NCBI GenBank assembly: GCA_022865865.1
Contig: JALHTN010000327.1
Coordinates: forward strand, 1 to 15,787
Source: Anaerolineales bacterium
GTDB taxonomy: Bacteria > Chloroflexota > Anaerolineae > Anaerolineales > UBA4823
Length of the DNA: 15,787 nucleotides
Reading direction: 5' to 3'
This document shows positions 1-6,745 of the stretch, piece after piece. How positions within the stretch are numbered: the stretch's first letter is position 1; the number at the start of each line of letters is the position of its first letter. The translations under genes were made by a program, and so were the position numbers. The notes beneath the pieces are model-generated. The model was not told the DNA's origin. It did no database searches and was given only the letters and a program-made list of their open reading frames with translations.

Positions 1-1074
1 CAATCCAGGACCGCTTTTTGCTTCCAATAACTCCTGGAGAGAGACTTCGCCCCAATGGATCTCCAGAAAGCCGTTTTCACGCATCCACTTGTCGTCAAAG
101 ACTTTTGATAAATAGCGCGAGCCTGAATCAGGCAGCAGCACTACAACCAAACGCTCCGCATCAAGATCTTGGGCATAACGCACTGCAGCTGCTACCGCCG
201 ATCCTGATGAGCCTCCGCAAAAAATACCCTCTTCTCTGACCAGGCGTCTTGTCCACAGGAAAGACTCTTTATCGGTTACCCGCACGACCTGGTCAATAAC
301 GGATAGATCCAGTGAGGAGGGTAGAAAATCCTCCCCGATCCCTTCTACTTTGTAGGTGGTTGCCTGTACATCATCAGGAACCTGGCCTGCTTGCCAGGTT
401 TCCAATAGGATTGAGCCGGTTGGATCGACTCCAACCATGCGAATATTGGGATTTTGTTCCTTGAGGTACTTTCCAACGCCGCTGATCGTGCCTCCAGTGC
501 CCATACCAACGACAACATCGGTCACCTTTCCTTGTGTTTGCTCCCAAATTTCCGGACCGGTGGTCAGGTAATGACTACCCGGGTTTTGCGGGTTATGGTA
601 CTGGTTAGCGAGGATGGCATTGGGTGTCTCGGCGACGATCCGATTGGCGACGCTGTAGTATGAACGTGGATCATCTGGTGCAACAGCAGTTGGCGTGATT
701 AAAACCTTTGCTCCGAAGGCGCGCAGCAGCTGGATTTTCTCCTGGCTCATCTTGTCTGGCATCACGAAAATCGTTTTGTAGCCTTTAATCGCACAGGTGA
801 TCGCCAACCCAACTCCAGTATTGCCTGAGGTTGATTCAACTACGGTACCACCCGGTTTCAAACGCCCGCTGTTTTCTGCTTCGGCAATCATGGCTGTGCC
901 GATGCGATCCTTGACCGAGCCGCCCGGATTCAAGAACTCAATTTTGGCATAGATTGGGCAGGAGACGCTGCGCCCAACCCGGTTGAGACGCACCAGTGGA
1001 GTGTTTCCGATCACCTGCAGAATATTGTCGTAAACTCTCAGTTCAGTGGAACTGGTTAACTTGGAAGCTGGCAT
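1..1074 (-). CDS. cbs: Cystathionine beta-synthase-type PLP enzyme (partial, 3' end off window)
   Basis: A pyridoxal-phosphate fold II enzyme that joins serine (or an activated serine) to homocysteine or sulfide in cytoplasmic sulfur amino acid metabolism. The 358 visible codons are open to the left edge, so the C-terminus is missing. Visible motifs are the PLP lysine in NPGGSVKDRIG (Lys55), the phosphate-contacting STSGNTG loop, and the glycine loop GMGTGGTISG. The segment VEGIGEDFLPSSLDLSVID and a later LPDSGSRYLSKVFDDKWM resemble cystathionine beta-synthase more than plain cysteine synthase CysK, and residues after about 335 look like a linker to C-terminal CBS domains, which would lie off window. 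The ATG has a GGAG ribosome-binding site about 9 bases upstream. It lies behind degV on the same strand, but a terminator separates them. O-acetylserine sulfhydrylase activity cannot be excluded. Confidence 0.9.
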   Translation of the reverse strand, partial: MPASKLTSSTELRVYDNILQVIGNTPLVRLNRVGRSVSCPIYAKIEFLNPGGSVKDRIGTAMIAEAENSGRLKPGGTVVESTSGNTGVGLAITCAIKGYKTIFVMPDKMSQEKIQLLRAFGAKVLITPTAVAPDDPRSYYSVANRIVAETPNAILANQYHNPQNPGSHYLTTGPEIWEQTQGKVTDVVVGMGTGGTISGVGKYLKEQNPNIRMVGVDPTGSILLETWQAGQVPDDVQATTYKVEGIGEDFLPSSLDLSVIDQVVRVTDKESFLWTRRLVREEGIFCGGSSGSAVAAAVRYAQDLDAERLVVVLLPDSGSRYLSKVFDDKWMRENGFLEIHWGEVSLQELLEAKSGPGL

Positions 1075-1104
1075 AGACTGGTTCTCCGTAATAATTGGAC
1101 TAAA

Positions 1105-1110
1105 ATAGTA
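1105..1110 (-). promoter_or_regulatory. Possible -10 box of the cystathionine beta-synthase gene
   Basis: On the minus strand this reads TACTAT, 31 bases before the ATG. No convincing -35 hexamer sits 16-18 bases upstream. A perfect 10-bp palindrome, AATCCGGATT (1129-1138), lies just upstream where an activator or repressor could bind. A promoter is expected here because a terminator isolates this gene from degV, but the assignment is weak. Confidence 0.3.
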
Positions 1111-1144
1111 TTAATTAAGCCTACCACGAATCCGGATTGGGGTC

Positions 1145-1173
1145 AAAAAAAACCTCCCACTGCGCGTGGGAGG
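1145..1173 (-). terminator. Rho-independent terminator of degV
   Basis: Read on the minus strand, an 8-bp perfect stem (CCTCCCAC / GTGGGAGG, 1153-1160 and 1166-1173) with a 5-base loop is followed directly by eight T residues (1145-1152). It begins about 25 bases after the degV stop codon and separates degV from the downstream cystathionine beta-synthase gene. Confidence 0.93.
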
Positions 1174-1197
1174 CTATTCATGTGTTTTGGAAGGTTT

Positions 1198-2046
1198 CTA
1201 CATACCGGCTAAGTAGGCCAATCCTACGACTCCCGGTCCTGCATGAGTGCCAACCACGGGACTGACTTCCGCGTAAATTTTCTCATCCGGATTGAGATGA
1301 GCACAGCCGACATCCAGCAGCCAGCGGGCATCTTCTTCGGCTTTGGCGTGCAGAGTCGCCAGGTGCAGCGGCTTGCGCCCATCAACGCGTTCCTCGACCA
1401 ATCTGATCAACTGGGCTAGCGATTTCTTGCGGGTTCTTACCCGTTCCACAGATTCAATGCCCCCATCACGGATCTCAAGGATGGGTTTGAAATTTAAAGC
1501 TGTACCCAGGAATTTTGCTCCTCCACCGATGCGGCCGCCGCGGTGCAGGTACTCCAGTGTATCGACCGCGAACACTACACCGGTCATGGGTTTCGCCTTT
1601 TCAGCTACTTCCCTGCACTCCGCCAACGAGGCTCCTTCTTTTGCAGCCCGGGCAGCCATCAGTGCCTGCCAGCCCAAACCCATGGCAACCGATCCAGAAT
1701 TGAATACTTCGATGGCTGCATCTGGGTGCATATCCTTGATCTGGTTGGCTGAATCAACCGTCCCGGATAATTTCGGGGATACCAACACCGCCAGGATATC
1801 ATACCCATCATCCAATAATTGACCAAATAGCTTCTGAAATGAAGCTGGCGTAACCTGGGAAGTAGTTGGGTGGATGGGATCGGTTTCCAAACGCTCGTAA
1901 AACTCACTAGGCTGAATATCGATCCTATCTTCCAGTGCCTCTTCGCCGAAAATCAGCACCTGGGGTGCCTCCCAGAGGGGGTATTGGTCAAGAAGTTCTG
2001 TTGGTATCCCAGCAGTGCTGTCTGTCACAACCGCGACTTTTGCCAT
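1198..2046 (-). CDS. DegV family fatty-acid-binding protein
   Basis: A 282-residue protein of normal DegV length. DegV/FakB proteins bind a single fatty acid and, in Firmicutes, present it to the kinase FakA so that the acyl phosphate can enter phospholipid synthesis. Family motifs run in order: N-terminal VVTDSTAGIP, TTSQVTPA near residue 60, VSPKLSGTVDSA, FNSGSVAMGLGWQ, VDTLEYLHRGGRIGG, LNFKPILEIRDGGI, and C-terminal VGTHAGPGVVG. The ATG has AGGAGA about 9 bases upstream. No FakA-like kinase is in the window, so the specific partner is unknown. It is monocistronic here, ended by the terminator at 1145-1173, and diverges from ffh across a 283-base spacer. Confidence 0.95.
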   Translation of the reverse strand: MAKVAVVTDSTAGIPTELLDQYPLWEAPQVLIFGEEALEDRIDIQPSEFYERLETDPIHPTTSQVTPASFQKLFGQLLDDGYDILAVLVSPKLSGTVDSANQIKDMHPDAAIEVFNSGSVAMGLGWQALMAARAAKEGASLAECREVAEKAKPMTGVVFAVDTLEYLHRGGRIGGGAKFLGTALNFKPILEIRDGGIESVERVRTRKKSLAQLIRLVEERVDGRKPLHLATLHAKAEEDARWLLDVGCAHLNPDEKIYAEVSPVVGTHAGPGVVGLAYLAGM

Positions 2047-2329
2047 AACGAGTGTCTCCTTTTACATATTATTAGGAAGAATGATGAAATAATGGTAGAT
2101 AAAGGCATATCTCCATAAGATACATAACCCCCCCAACTGTGATAAGTTTCTCGATGGGCGCGCGTTAGTTCCTTCTGCTGCAGGTCCCGTGTATATCTAC
2201 CTCGGTAAATGGCCGGATATGTGAGATTTATCAGTAAGTTTACCTGGAATGCCCTACCTCTTGACCATTCACAACTCCCACAGTACAATCCAATGCTATA
2301 CAAATTTAGAAATATAAGGTTTATGGATT
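2047..2329. other. Divergent degV-ffh intergenic spacer
   Basis: A 283-base stretch without a convincing gene. The right end contains the ffh promoter (2261-2289). The left 200 bases must hold the degV promoter, but I see no good -35/-10 pair. A run of seven C residues lies at 2128-2134, and GGTAAA (2204-2209) with TTTACC (2239-2244) could pair across a long loop. I looked for the conserved SRP RNA core (AGGTCCGGAAGGAAGCAGC type) on both strands and did not find it. Short frames crossing the spacer have no family features. Confidence 0.6.
2261..2289 (+). promoter_or_regulatory. Sigma-70-type promoter of ffh
   Basis: TTGACC (2261-2266), a 17-base spacer and TACAAT (2284-2289). Each hexamer differs from consensus at one position and the spacing is ideal. 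Transcription would start near 2296, giving a leader of about 35 bases before the ffh GTG. It probably drives ffh and the following ribosomal genes. Confidence 0.8.
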
Positions 2330-3652
2330 GTGTTTGAGAATCTCACCGACAGATTAAACGGTGTCTTTAAGCAGCTCAGCCGCCGTGGCAAGCTATCAGA
2401 AAATGATGTTGACGCAGCGATGCGAGAAGTGCGCTTGGCCTTGCTGGAAGCCGATGTGCATTACAGTGTTGTCAAGGACTTCGTCGCCCGCGTACGTGAG
2501 CGATCTGTAGGACAAGAAGTTTCCAAGGCGCTTAATCCGGCACAACAAGTGATTAAGATCGTCAATGAAGAGCTGGTAGCAACCCTTGGTGAACCAGAAC
2601 GCCTGAACTTGAGCGGACCTAAACCCAGGGTGATCATGCTGGTTGGTCTTCAGGGTTCAGGTAAAACCACTGCAGCTGGAAAGTTAGCTCGTATGCTGCG
2701 TTCTCAGGGGGAGCGGGTGATGTTAGTTGCCGCCGACCCGTACCGACCTGCTGCGGTTACCCAACTGGAAACCTTGGGTGCAAGCTTGAATGTACCCGTC
2801 TACTCCGAGCCCGGGGTTGCTCCACCAGAATTAGCAGCTCATGCTTTCCAGAAAGGTGAGAATGGTGGGTACACTGTCCTGATTCTCGATACAGCTGGCC
2901 GTTCTCAATTAGACGATCAATTGATGGATGAATTGCAAGCCATCACCGACCAGGTGGAACCTGTGGAAGTGCTTCTGGTCGTAGACTCGATGATCGGTCA
3001 GGAAGCGGTAAATATCGCCAATGGCTTCCGAGACTCAGTAAATTTGACGGGTTTAGTACTTACCAAGATCGATGGTGATGCGCGCGGGGGTGCTGCCATC
3101 TCGATTCGTTCTGTTACTGGGGTTCCGATCAAGTTTCTTAGTACGGGTGAAGGGTTGGATGCGATCGAGGTATTCGATCCGGGACGGCTTTCTTCCCGAA
3201 TTTTAGGAATGGGGGATGTCCTGGGCTTGATCGAACGAGCTGAGGCGAATTTCGACGAACAAACTGCCCGCACACAAGCGGAGCGCTTGATGAGCGGCGA
3301 GTTTACCCTTGAAGATTTCGCTGAACAGCTCAAACAAGTGCGCAAAATGGGCCCAATCAGCCAATTAATGGGCATGTTACCTGGCGGAATGGGGCAGATC
3401 GCCAATCAAGTCGACCCCCATGATGCTGAGAAACAGCTCAAAAAAACTGAGGCGATTATCAGTTCTATGACTCAAGGAGAACGTCGAAATCCGAAAATCT
3501 TGAACGCCAGCCGTCGCAGGCGAATTGCCCGCGGTTCTGGGACCGAAGTTCAAGATGTCAATCGTCTGCTAAAGCAATTCAAGCAAGCCCAGAGAATGTT
3601 TAAGAGCTTGAATAAAACTGGAATGCGAGGCATGCCGCGTATTTTCGGTTAG
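2330..3652 (+). CDS. ffh: Signal recognition particle protein Ffh (SRP54)
   Basis: The 440-residue GTPase subunit of the signal recognition particle. It binds signal peptides of nascent membrane and secreted proteins and docks the ribosome at FtsY. The N domain spans about residues 1-95. The G domain carries GLQGSGKTT (106-114), DPYRPAAVTQL (136-146), DTAGR (187-191) and TKIDGDARGG (245-254), followed by RILGMGDV. The methionine-rich M domain (about 300-440) includes KMGPISQLMGMLPG and the RNA-binding stretch around SRRRRIARGSG. Length and all motifs are normal. The start is GTG at 2330 with a modest TAAGGT ribosome-binding site about 10 bases upstream. An ATG at 2323 is out of frame and leads only to a four-codon frame. 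ffh is the first gene of the plus-strand block; the 4.5S/SRP RNA gene was not found in the window. Confidence 0.98.
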   Translation: MFENLTDRLNGVFKQLSRRGKLSENDVDAAMREVRLALLEADVHYSVVKDFVARVRERSVGQEVSKALNPAQQVIKIVNEELVATLGEPERLNLSGPKPRVIMLVGLQGSGKTTAAGKLARMLRSQGERVMLVAADPYRPAAVTQLETLGASLNVPVYSEPGVAPPELAAHAFQKGENGGYTVLILDTAGRSQLDDQLMDELQAITDQVEPVEVLLVVDSMIGQEAVNIANGFRDSVNLTGLVLTKIDGDARGGAAISIRSVTGVPIKFLSTGEGLDAIEVFDPGRLSSRILGMGDVLGLIERAEANFDEQTARTQAERLMSGEFTLEDFAEQLKQVRKMGPISQLMGMLPGGMGQIANQVDPHDAEKQLKKTEAIISSMTQGERRNPKILNASRRRRIARGSGTEVQDVNRLLKQFKQAQRMFKSLNKTGMRGMPRIFG

Positions 3653-3714
3653 AATACCCTATTGAAGGCACCTATGGCTTACGAGCTGTAGTAGATTGAT
3701 GCCCGCTGAGCTGC

Positions 3715-3771
3715 ACCGGAGGACTTGCGTGCCCTTCCACGCCACCTCTGCCCCGGTCGTTTGCCCGGCAG
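3715..3771 (+). promoter_or_regulatory. Candidate structured RNA leader upstream of rpsP
   Basis: The gap between ffh and rpsP is more G+C rich than its surroundings and folds by eye into nested stems. GCGTG/CACGC (3727-3731 with 3738-3742, loop CCCTTC) lies inside GAGG/CCTC (3719-3722 with 3745-3748), inside ACCG/CGGT (3715-3718 with 3754-3757, with a five-base bulge). An alternative pairing, CTGCC/GGCAG (3748-3752 with 3767-3771), competes with the outer stems. It ends about 20 bases before the rpsP ribosome-binding site. This could be an S16 autoregulatory leader or simply a processing hairpin. Covariation was not tested. Confidence 0.35.
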
Positions 3772-3807
3772 AAAAACTGTTATGAAAATCGAAGGAGATT
3801 GAAATTT

Positions 3808-4644
3808 ATGGTACGTATTCGTTTACGCCGTGTTGGCGGAAAAAAGCAGCCCAGTTACCGGATTGTTGCCGCTGACAAAGAAAGTCCTCGTGATGGTCGT
3901 TTTCTAGAAAACCTGGGGTACTATAACCCTCGCACGGAACCGACTACTCTGAGAATGAAAGAAGATCGAATTTATGACTGGATGAGCAAAGGTGCTCAAC
4001 CCAGTGATTCGGTCAAGCAATTGTTCCATTCCGCTGGACTGCTGGATCGGTTTGCTCGTTTCAAGGAAGGCGAATCGCTCGAAGTGTTAATAGAAGAAGC
4101 TGAGGCAGCTGAACAGGTACGCTCCGGAAGTGTGAAGACCACTGGAGCTACACCGACTAAGAAATCCAAACCCGGTGCAAAAGAAGCAGCTGAGACCGAA
4201 GTGGAAGCTGAAGCAGTAGTAGAAACAGTAGTAGAAGCGGAAGTGGAAGCTGAAGCTGAAGCGGAAGTAGAAGCTGAGGCAGAAGCGGAAGCAGAAGCTG
4301 AGGCAGAAGCGGAAGCAGAAGCTGAAGTGGAAACAGAAGTAGAAGCTGAAGTGGAAGCGGATGTAGAAGCAGAAGCGGAAGTGGAAACAGAAGTAGAAGC
4401 TGAAGTGGAAGCGGAAGTAGAAGCAGAAGCGGAAGTGGAAACAGAAGTAGAAGCTGAAGTGGAAGCGGATGTAGAAGCTGAAGTGGAAGTGGAAGCAGAA
4501 GCGGAAGTGGAAGCAGAAGCGGAAGTGGAAACAGAAGTAGAAGCAGAAGCTGAAGCAGATGTGGAAGTAGAAGCAGAAGCGGAAGTGGAAGCTGAAACTG
4601 AGGATGAACCTGCTGCTGAATCTGAACCAGAAGATAAAGATTAA
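3808..4644 (+). CDS. rpsP: 30S ribosomal protein bS16 with a very long acidic Glu-Ala/Val repeat tail
   Basis: Small-subunit ribosomal protein bS16, needed for 30S assembly. Residues 1-90 form a normal S16 core (MVRIRLRRVGGKKQPSYRIV, later DGRFLENLGYYNPR and a DWMSKGAQPSDSV segment). A basic linker follows (about 105-125, TPTKKSKPGAK), then residues 127-270 are almost strictly Glu alternating with Ala or Val, with occasional Thr or Asp, ending in a Pro/Glu/Asp-rich terminus. Bacterial S16 is usually 80-100 residues; this is 278. I start at ATG 3808 rather than an in-frame TTG at 3799, because AAGGAG (3792-3797) is ten bases before the ATG and the family begins MV(R/K)IRL. The repeat stays in frame throughout. 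khpA follows after 56 bases. Confidence 0.97.
   Translation: MVRIRLRRVGGKKQPSYRIVAADKESPRDGRFLENLGYYNPRTEPTTLRMKEDRIYDWMSKGAQPSDSVKQLFHSAGLLDRFARFKEGESLEVLIEEAEAAEQVRSGSVKTTGATPTKKSKPGAKEAAETEVEAEAVVETVVEAEVEAEAEAEVEAEAEAEAEAEAEAEAEAEVETEVEAEVEADVEAEAEVETEVEAEVEAEVEAEAEVETEVEAEVEADVEAEVEVEAEAEVEAEAEVETEVEAEAEADVEVEAEAEVEAETEDEPAAESEPEDKD
4270..4575 (+). repeat. Nested tandem repeats encoding the S16 acidic tail
   Basis: Two perfect copies of a 24-bp unit (4270-4293, 4294-4317) are followed by three tandem copies of a 54-bp unit beginning GAAGTGGAAACAGAAG (4324-4377, 4378-4431, 4432-4485, the third diverging at its end). Two perfect copies of an 18-bp unit follow (4492-4509, 4510-4527), overlapping a decayed fourth 54-bp copy starting at 4522. 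All units are multiples of six bases, so gain or loss keeps the Glu-X dipeptide frame. The coding strand is purine-rich. The pattern suggests growth by slippage or unequal recombination. Confidence 0.93.
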
Positions 4645-4673
4645 AGTGTCCGGCAGAAATTGGAATTAATCGG

Positions 4674-4694
4674 CCTCAACCGGTTAACCGGAGG
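4674..4694 (+). promoter_or_regulatory. Palindrome overlapping the khpA ribosome-binding site
   Basis: CCGGTTAACCGG (4680-4691) is a perfect 12-base palindrome that runs into the GGAGG ribosome-binding site (4690-4694), six bases before the khpA GTG. In RNA it could form a CCGG/CCGG stem with a TTAA loop. An upstream CCTC (4674-4677) could instead pair with GAGG (4691-4694). Either form would mask the ribosome-binding site, so translation of khpA may depend on ribosomes arriving from rpsP. This is inference from base pairing only. Confidence 0.4.
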
Positions 4695-4700
4695 TATGTT

Positions 4701-4937
4701 GTGCAAGATTTAATCGAATATATTGCTCTTTCTTTGGTTAATGATCCACTTCAAGTACGGGTGAGCCAGGAGCAACGTGGTCCCAATGTTGACATTCGGT
4801 TGCAGGTAGCCAAGGAAGACATGGGTCGTGTGATTGGGAAACACGGGCGGGTAGCAAATTCAATGCGCAACTTGCTGCGTGTCTCAGCGGCTCGAGAAGG
4901 TAAACGCGCCACTTTGGATATCATGGAACCAGAATGA
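4701..4937 (+). CDS. khpA: KH-domain RNA-binding protein KhpA
   Basis: A 78-residue single-KH-domain protein of the KhpA (YlqC) family, which binds RNA, commonly with its partner KhpB, and affects cell division and elongation in Firmicutes. The GxxG loop is GKHG within GRVIGKHGRVANSMRNLL (about residues 43-60), and the N-terminal LIEYIALSLV..P..V.V matches the family. The start is GTG with GGAGG six bases upstream. It lies between rpsP and rimM, its usual position in many bacteria, and its TGA stop overlaps the rimM ATG (ATGA), implying translational coupling. No KhpB gene is visible here. Confidence 0.95.
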   Translation: MQDLIEYIALSLVNDPLQVRVSQEQRGPNVDIRLQVAKEDMGRVIGKHGRVANSMRNLLRVSAAREGKRATLDIMEPE

Positions 4938-5506
4938 CATCCAAGTCTGCACGAATGCACGACGATAATCATTCAGGCTCGTCATCCCCCGGCGAGCCTG
5001 AATTCTTGGTGGTTGGTAAATTGGGGAGGCCGCATGGTATGCATGGTGAAATTGTGCTGGATGTATACACTGATTTTCCCGAGCGACTGAAGCCAGGCGT
5101 GAAGGTCTATCTCGGTCCGCAGTTTCAACCCCTGCAGATCACCAGGCGCCGACCACACTCGCGCGGCATGCTGTTGTACTTTGATGGTTATCAAACCAGG
5201 GAACAGGTTGCCGTACTCCGAAACTTGCTTGTGCATGTCCTTACCGTGGATCGACCGCAATTACCGGAAGGGGAATTCTACCACCACCAATTACTCGGAC
5301 TCGAGGTGATTGATGAGAATGACGCAAGATTAGGTTGGGTCACTGAAATCCTCGAGACTGGTGCAAACGAGGTCTATATCGTAAAGGATAGTGATGGGTC
5401 CGAGCTCCTGATTCCAGCTATTGAATCAGTGATCCTGGACATCGATTTAGCGAGCAATCGAATCCAAGTACATCTGCTTCCCGGCCTGCTCCAGGATAAA
5501 AACTGA
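4934..5506 (+). CDS. rimM: Ribosome maturation factor RimM
   Basis: A 190-residue 30S maturation factor that binds ribosomal protein S19 and assists folding of the 16S rRNA 3' domain. The N-terminal RimM barrel contains FLVVGKLGRPHGMHGEI (about residues 24-40). The C-terminal PRC-barrel-like domain begins near YHHQLLGLEVID and continues through GANEVYIVKD and LLIPAIESVI. The first 20 or so residues (Ser/Asp/Gly-rich) precede the conserved fold; the ATG at 4934 is chosen because of the ATGA overlap with khpA, though an in-frame ATG at 4955 is also possible. The trmD and rplS genes that usually follow rimM are absent, and the next gene has its own promoter 10 bases downstream. Confidence 0.96.
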   Translation: MTSKSARMHDDNHSGSSSPGEPEFLVVGKLGRPHGMHGEIVLDVYTDFPERLKPGVKVYLGPQFQPLQITRRRPHSRGMLLYFDGYQTREQVAVLRNLLVHVLTVDRPQLPEGEFYHHQLLGLEVIDENDARLGWVTEILETGANEVYIVKDSDGSELLIPAIESVILDIDLASNRIQVHLLPGLLQDKN

Positions 5507-5516
5507 TCGACTTTGC

Positions 5517-5546
5517 TTGACAGCGGAGAAAGTCCTGTGGTATTCT
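5517..5546 (+). promoter_or_regulatory. Strong sigma-70-type promoter of dprA
   Basis: A perfect -35 TTGACA (5517-5522), an 18-base spacer and -10 TATTCT (5541-5546), with an extended -10 TG at 5538-5539. The predicted start near 5553 gives about 50 bases of leader. The leader holds a small hairpin GAAGC/GCTTC (5576-5590) directly before the dprA ribosome-binding site. The promoter begins 10 bases after the rimM stop, so dprA-manC-topA can be transcribed independently of the ribosomal genes. Confidence 0.8.
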
Positions 5547-5603
5547 ATTCGCCGTGTTTCAACCATTAAATGAAGGAAGCTGCTTGCTTCTAGGAGCATT
5601 CAG

Positions 5604-6731
5604 GTGCGTGATCCCAAGCAATATTGGGTAGCATTTTCTCTGGTAAAAGGAATTGGCCCTGTCCGCTTCCAGGCTTTATTAAATTATTTCGGTGATCCAC
5701 AAGTAGCCTGGGGTGCTCCTATCGAGGCTTTAAAAGCAGCCGGTCTCAGCGATAAGATCATTGAGAATCTCGTCGTAATGCGCTCCTCGATTGACCTGGA
5801 TAAGGTCTGGGAACAGATCGAAGCGAAAGGAATTTCGGTCATCATCCAAACGGATGAAACCTATCCGAAGCGGCTCGAAGAGATTGAACAACCACCACCT
5901 GTTTTGTATACACAGGGCGACCTAATCGCTGATGATGAATGGTCCGTAGCCATTGTTGGGACCAGACGGGTAACAGCATACGGAAGGCAGGTTGCAGAGG
6001 ATATCGCAGGTAGTTTGGCTAGAAATGGTCTTACCATAATCAGTGGGTTAGCGCGAGGTGTGGATTCGATCGCCCATCAGGCAGCGCTTGATGCTGGAGG
6101 AAGAACGATTGCAGTATTGGGTAGTGGTATCGACCGGATATACCCGCCAGAAAACAAGCTCCTGGCCGACAAGATTAAAGCTAACGGGGCGCTAATCAGC
6201 GAATACTCCCCGGGGACACCTCCCGAAGCCTCTAACTTCCCTGTGCGTAATCGTTTGATATCTGGTTTATCTCTAGCTGTCGTGGTTGTTGAAGCAGGGC
6301 AGACAAGCGGTGCTTTGATCACAGCAGCTTTTGCTGCAGATCAGGGTCGAGAGGTTTTTGCGGTTCCAGGCAACATTACCTCTCCTGGAAGTGTGGGCAC
6401 CAATCGCTTGATCCAAAACGGAGCCTATCCCTTACTGAGTGCTGAACAGGTATTGGAAACCCTGGAGCTGAGTATGGTTGCAGAACACCGGGCTGCCCGG
6501 GTAACTTTACCCAGTGATGCGGTTGAAGCTCAACTCTTCGAGACCCTTGGAGGCGAGCCATTACACATTGATGAAATCACAAACCGGACAGAGATTCCGG
6601 TTGAGAAAGTAACTGCCACCCTGGCGTTGATGGAGCTCAAGGGTATGGTCCGCCAGGTGGGGGGCATGCAGTACATCGCATTACGAGAGGTACGAGAAGC
6701 ATATAAAGATGTTGATGAAAACACAAATTGA
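5604..6731 (+). CDS. dprA: DNA-processing protein DprA (Smf)
   Basis: A 375-residue single-stranded-DNA-binding protein that loads RecA on incoming DNA during natural transformation and is kept in many bacteria not known to be competent. An N-terminal helix-hairpin-helix-like segment contains LVKGIGPVRFQALLNYFGD (about 13-31). The Rossmann-like core includes VAIVGTRRVTAYGRQVAE (115-132), IISGLARGVDSIAHQAAL (145-162), GSGIDRIYPPEN (173-184), NFPVRNRLISGLS (211-223) and VEAGQTSGALITA (229-241). A C-terminal winged-helix domain (about 308-365) contains HIDEITNRTEIPVEKV. The start is GTG with AGGAG about 7 bases upstream. The following manC gene begins 14 bases after its stop. Confidence 0.97.
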   Translation: MRDPKQYWVAFSLVKGIGPVRFQALLNYFGDPQVAWGAPIEALKAAGLSDKIIENLVVMRSSIDLDKVWEQIEAKGISVIIQTDETYPKRLEEIEQPPPVLYTQGDLIADDEWSVAIVGTRRVTAYGRQVAEDIAGSLARNGLTIISGLARGVDSIAHQAALDAGGRTIAVLGSGIDRIYPPENKLLADKIKANGALISEYSPGTPPEASNFPVRNRLISGLSLAVVVVEAGQTSGALITAAFAADQGREVFAVPGNITSPGSVGTNRLIQNGAYPLLSAEQVLETLELSMVAEHRAARVTLPSDAVEAQLFETLGGEPLHIDEITNRTEIPVEKVTATLALMELKGMVRQVGGMQYIALREVREAYKDVDENTN

Positions 6732-6745
6732 TACTTGGAGATTGC

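Noticed and set aside
18..663. Small plus-strand frames at the left edge as separate genes
   Set aside because: They lie opposite the cystathionine beta-synthase reading frame, which is open across the whole region and carries all PLP-enzyme motifs.
1343..1822. 159-codon plus-strand frame opposite degV
   Set aside because: It is antisense to a well-supported DegV gene, and its product has no domain features and biased, unnatural composition.
2047..2329. SRP (4.5S) RNA gene next to ffh
   Set aside because: The conserved symmetric-loop and tetraloop core (GGTCCGGAAGGAAGCAGC-like) is absent on both strands here and in the ffh-rpsP gap. A weak CTGCAGCAGAAGGAA resemblance on the minus strand lacks the pairing arms.
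2323..2337. Four-codon frame overlapping the ffh start
   Set aside because: The ATG at 2323 is out of frame with ffh. No evidence that it is used; the GTG at 2330 gives the exact family N-terminus.
2998..3405. 135-codon minus-strand frame opposite ffh
   Set aside because: Shadow of the ffh coding sequence; Ser/Pro/Arg-rich product without family motifs.
3674..3691. Five-codon leader frame (MAYEL) before rpsP, preceded by GAAGG
   Set aside because: Too short and with no link to an attenuator-type structure; such frames arise by chance.
4186..4611. CRISPR array or other spaced repeat in the rpsP region
   Set aside because: The repeats are contiguous, in frame and protein-coding, with no unique spacers and no Cas genes nearby.
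5570..5593. Seven-codon frame (MKEAACF) in the dprA leader ending at the ribosome-binding site
   Set aside because: It has no ribosome-binding site of its own. The overlap with the GAAGC/GCTTC hairpin is more simply a small 5' structure.
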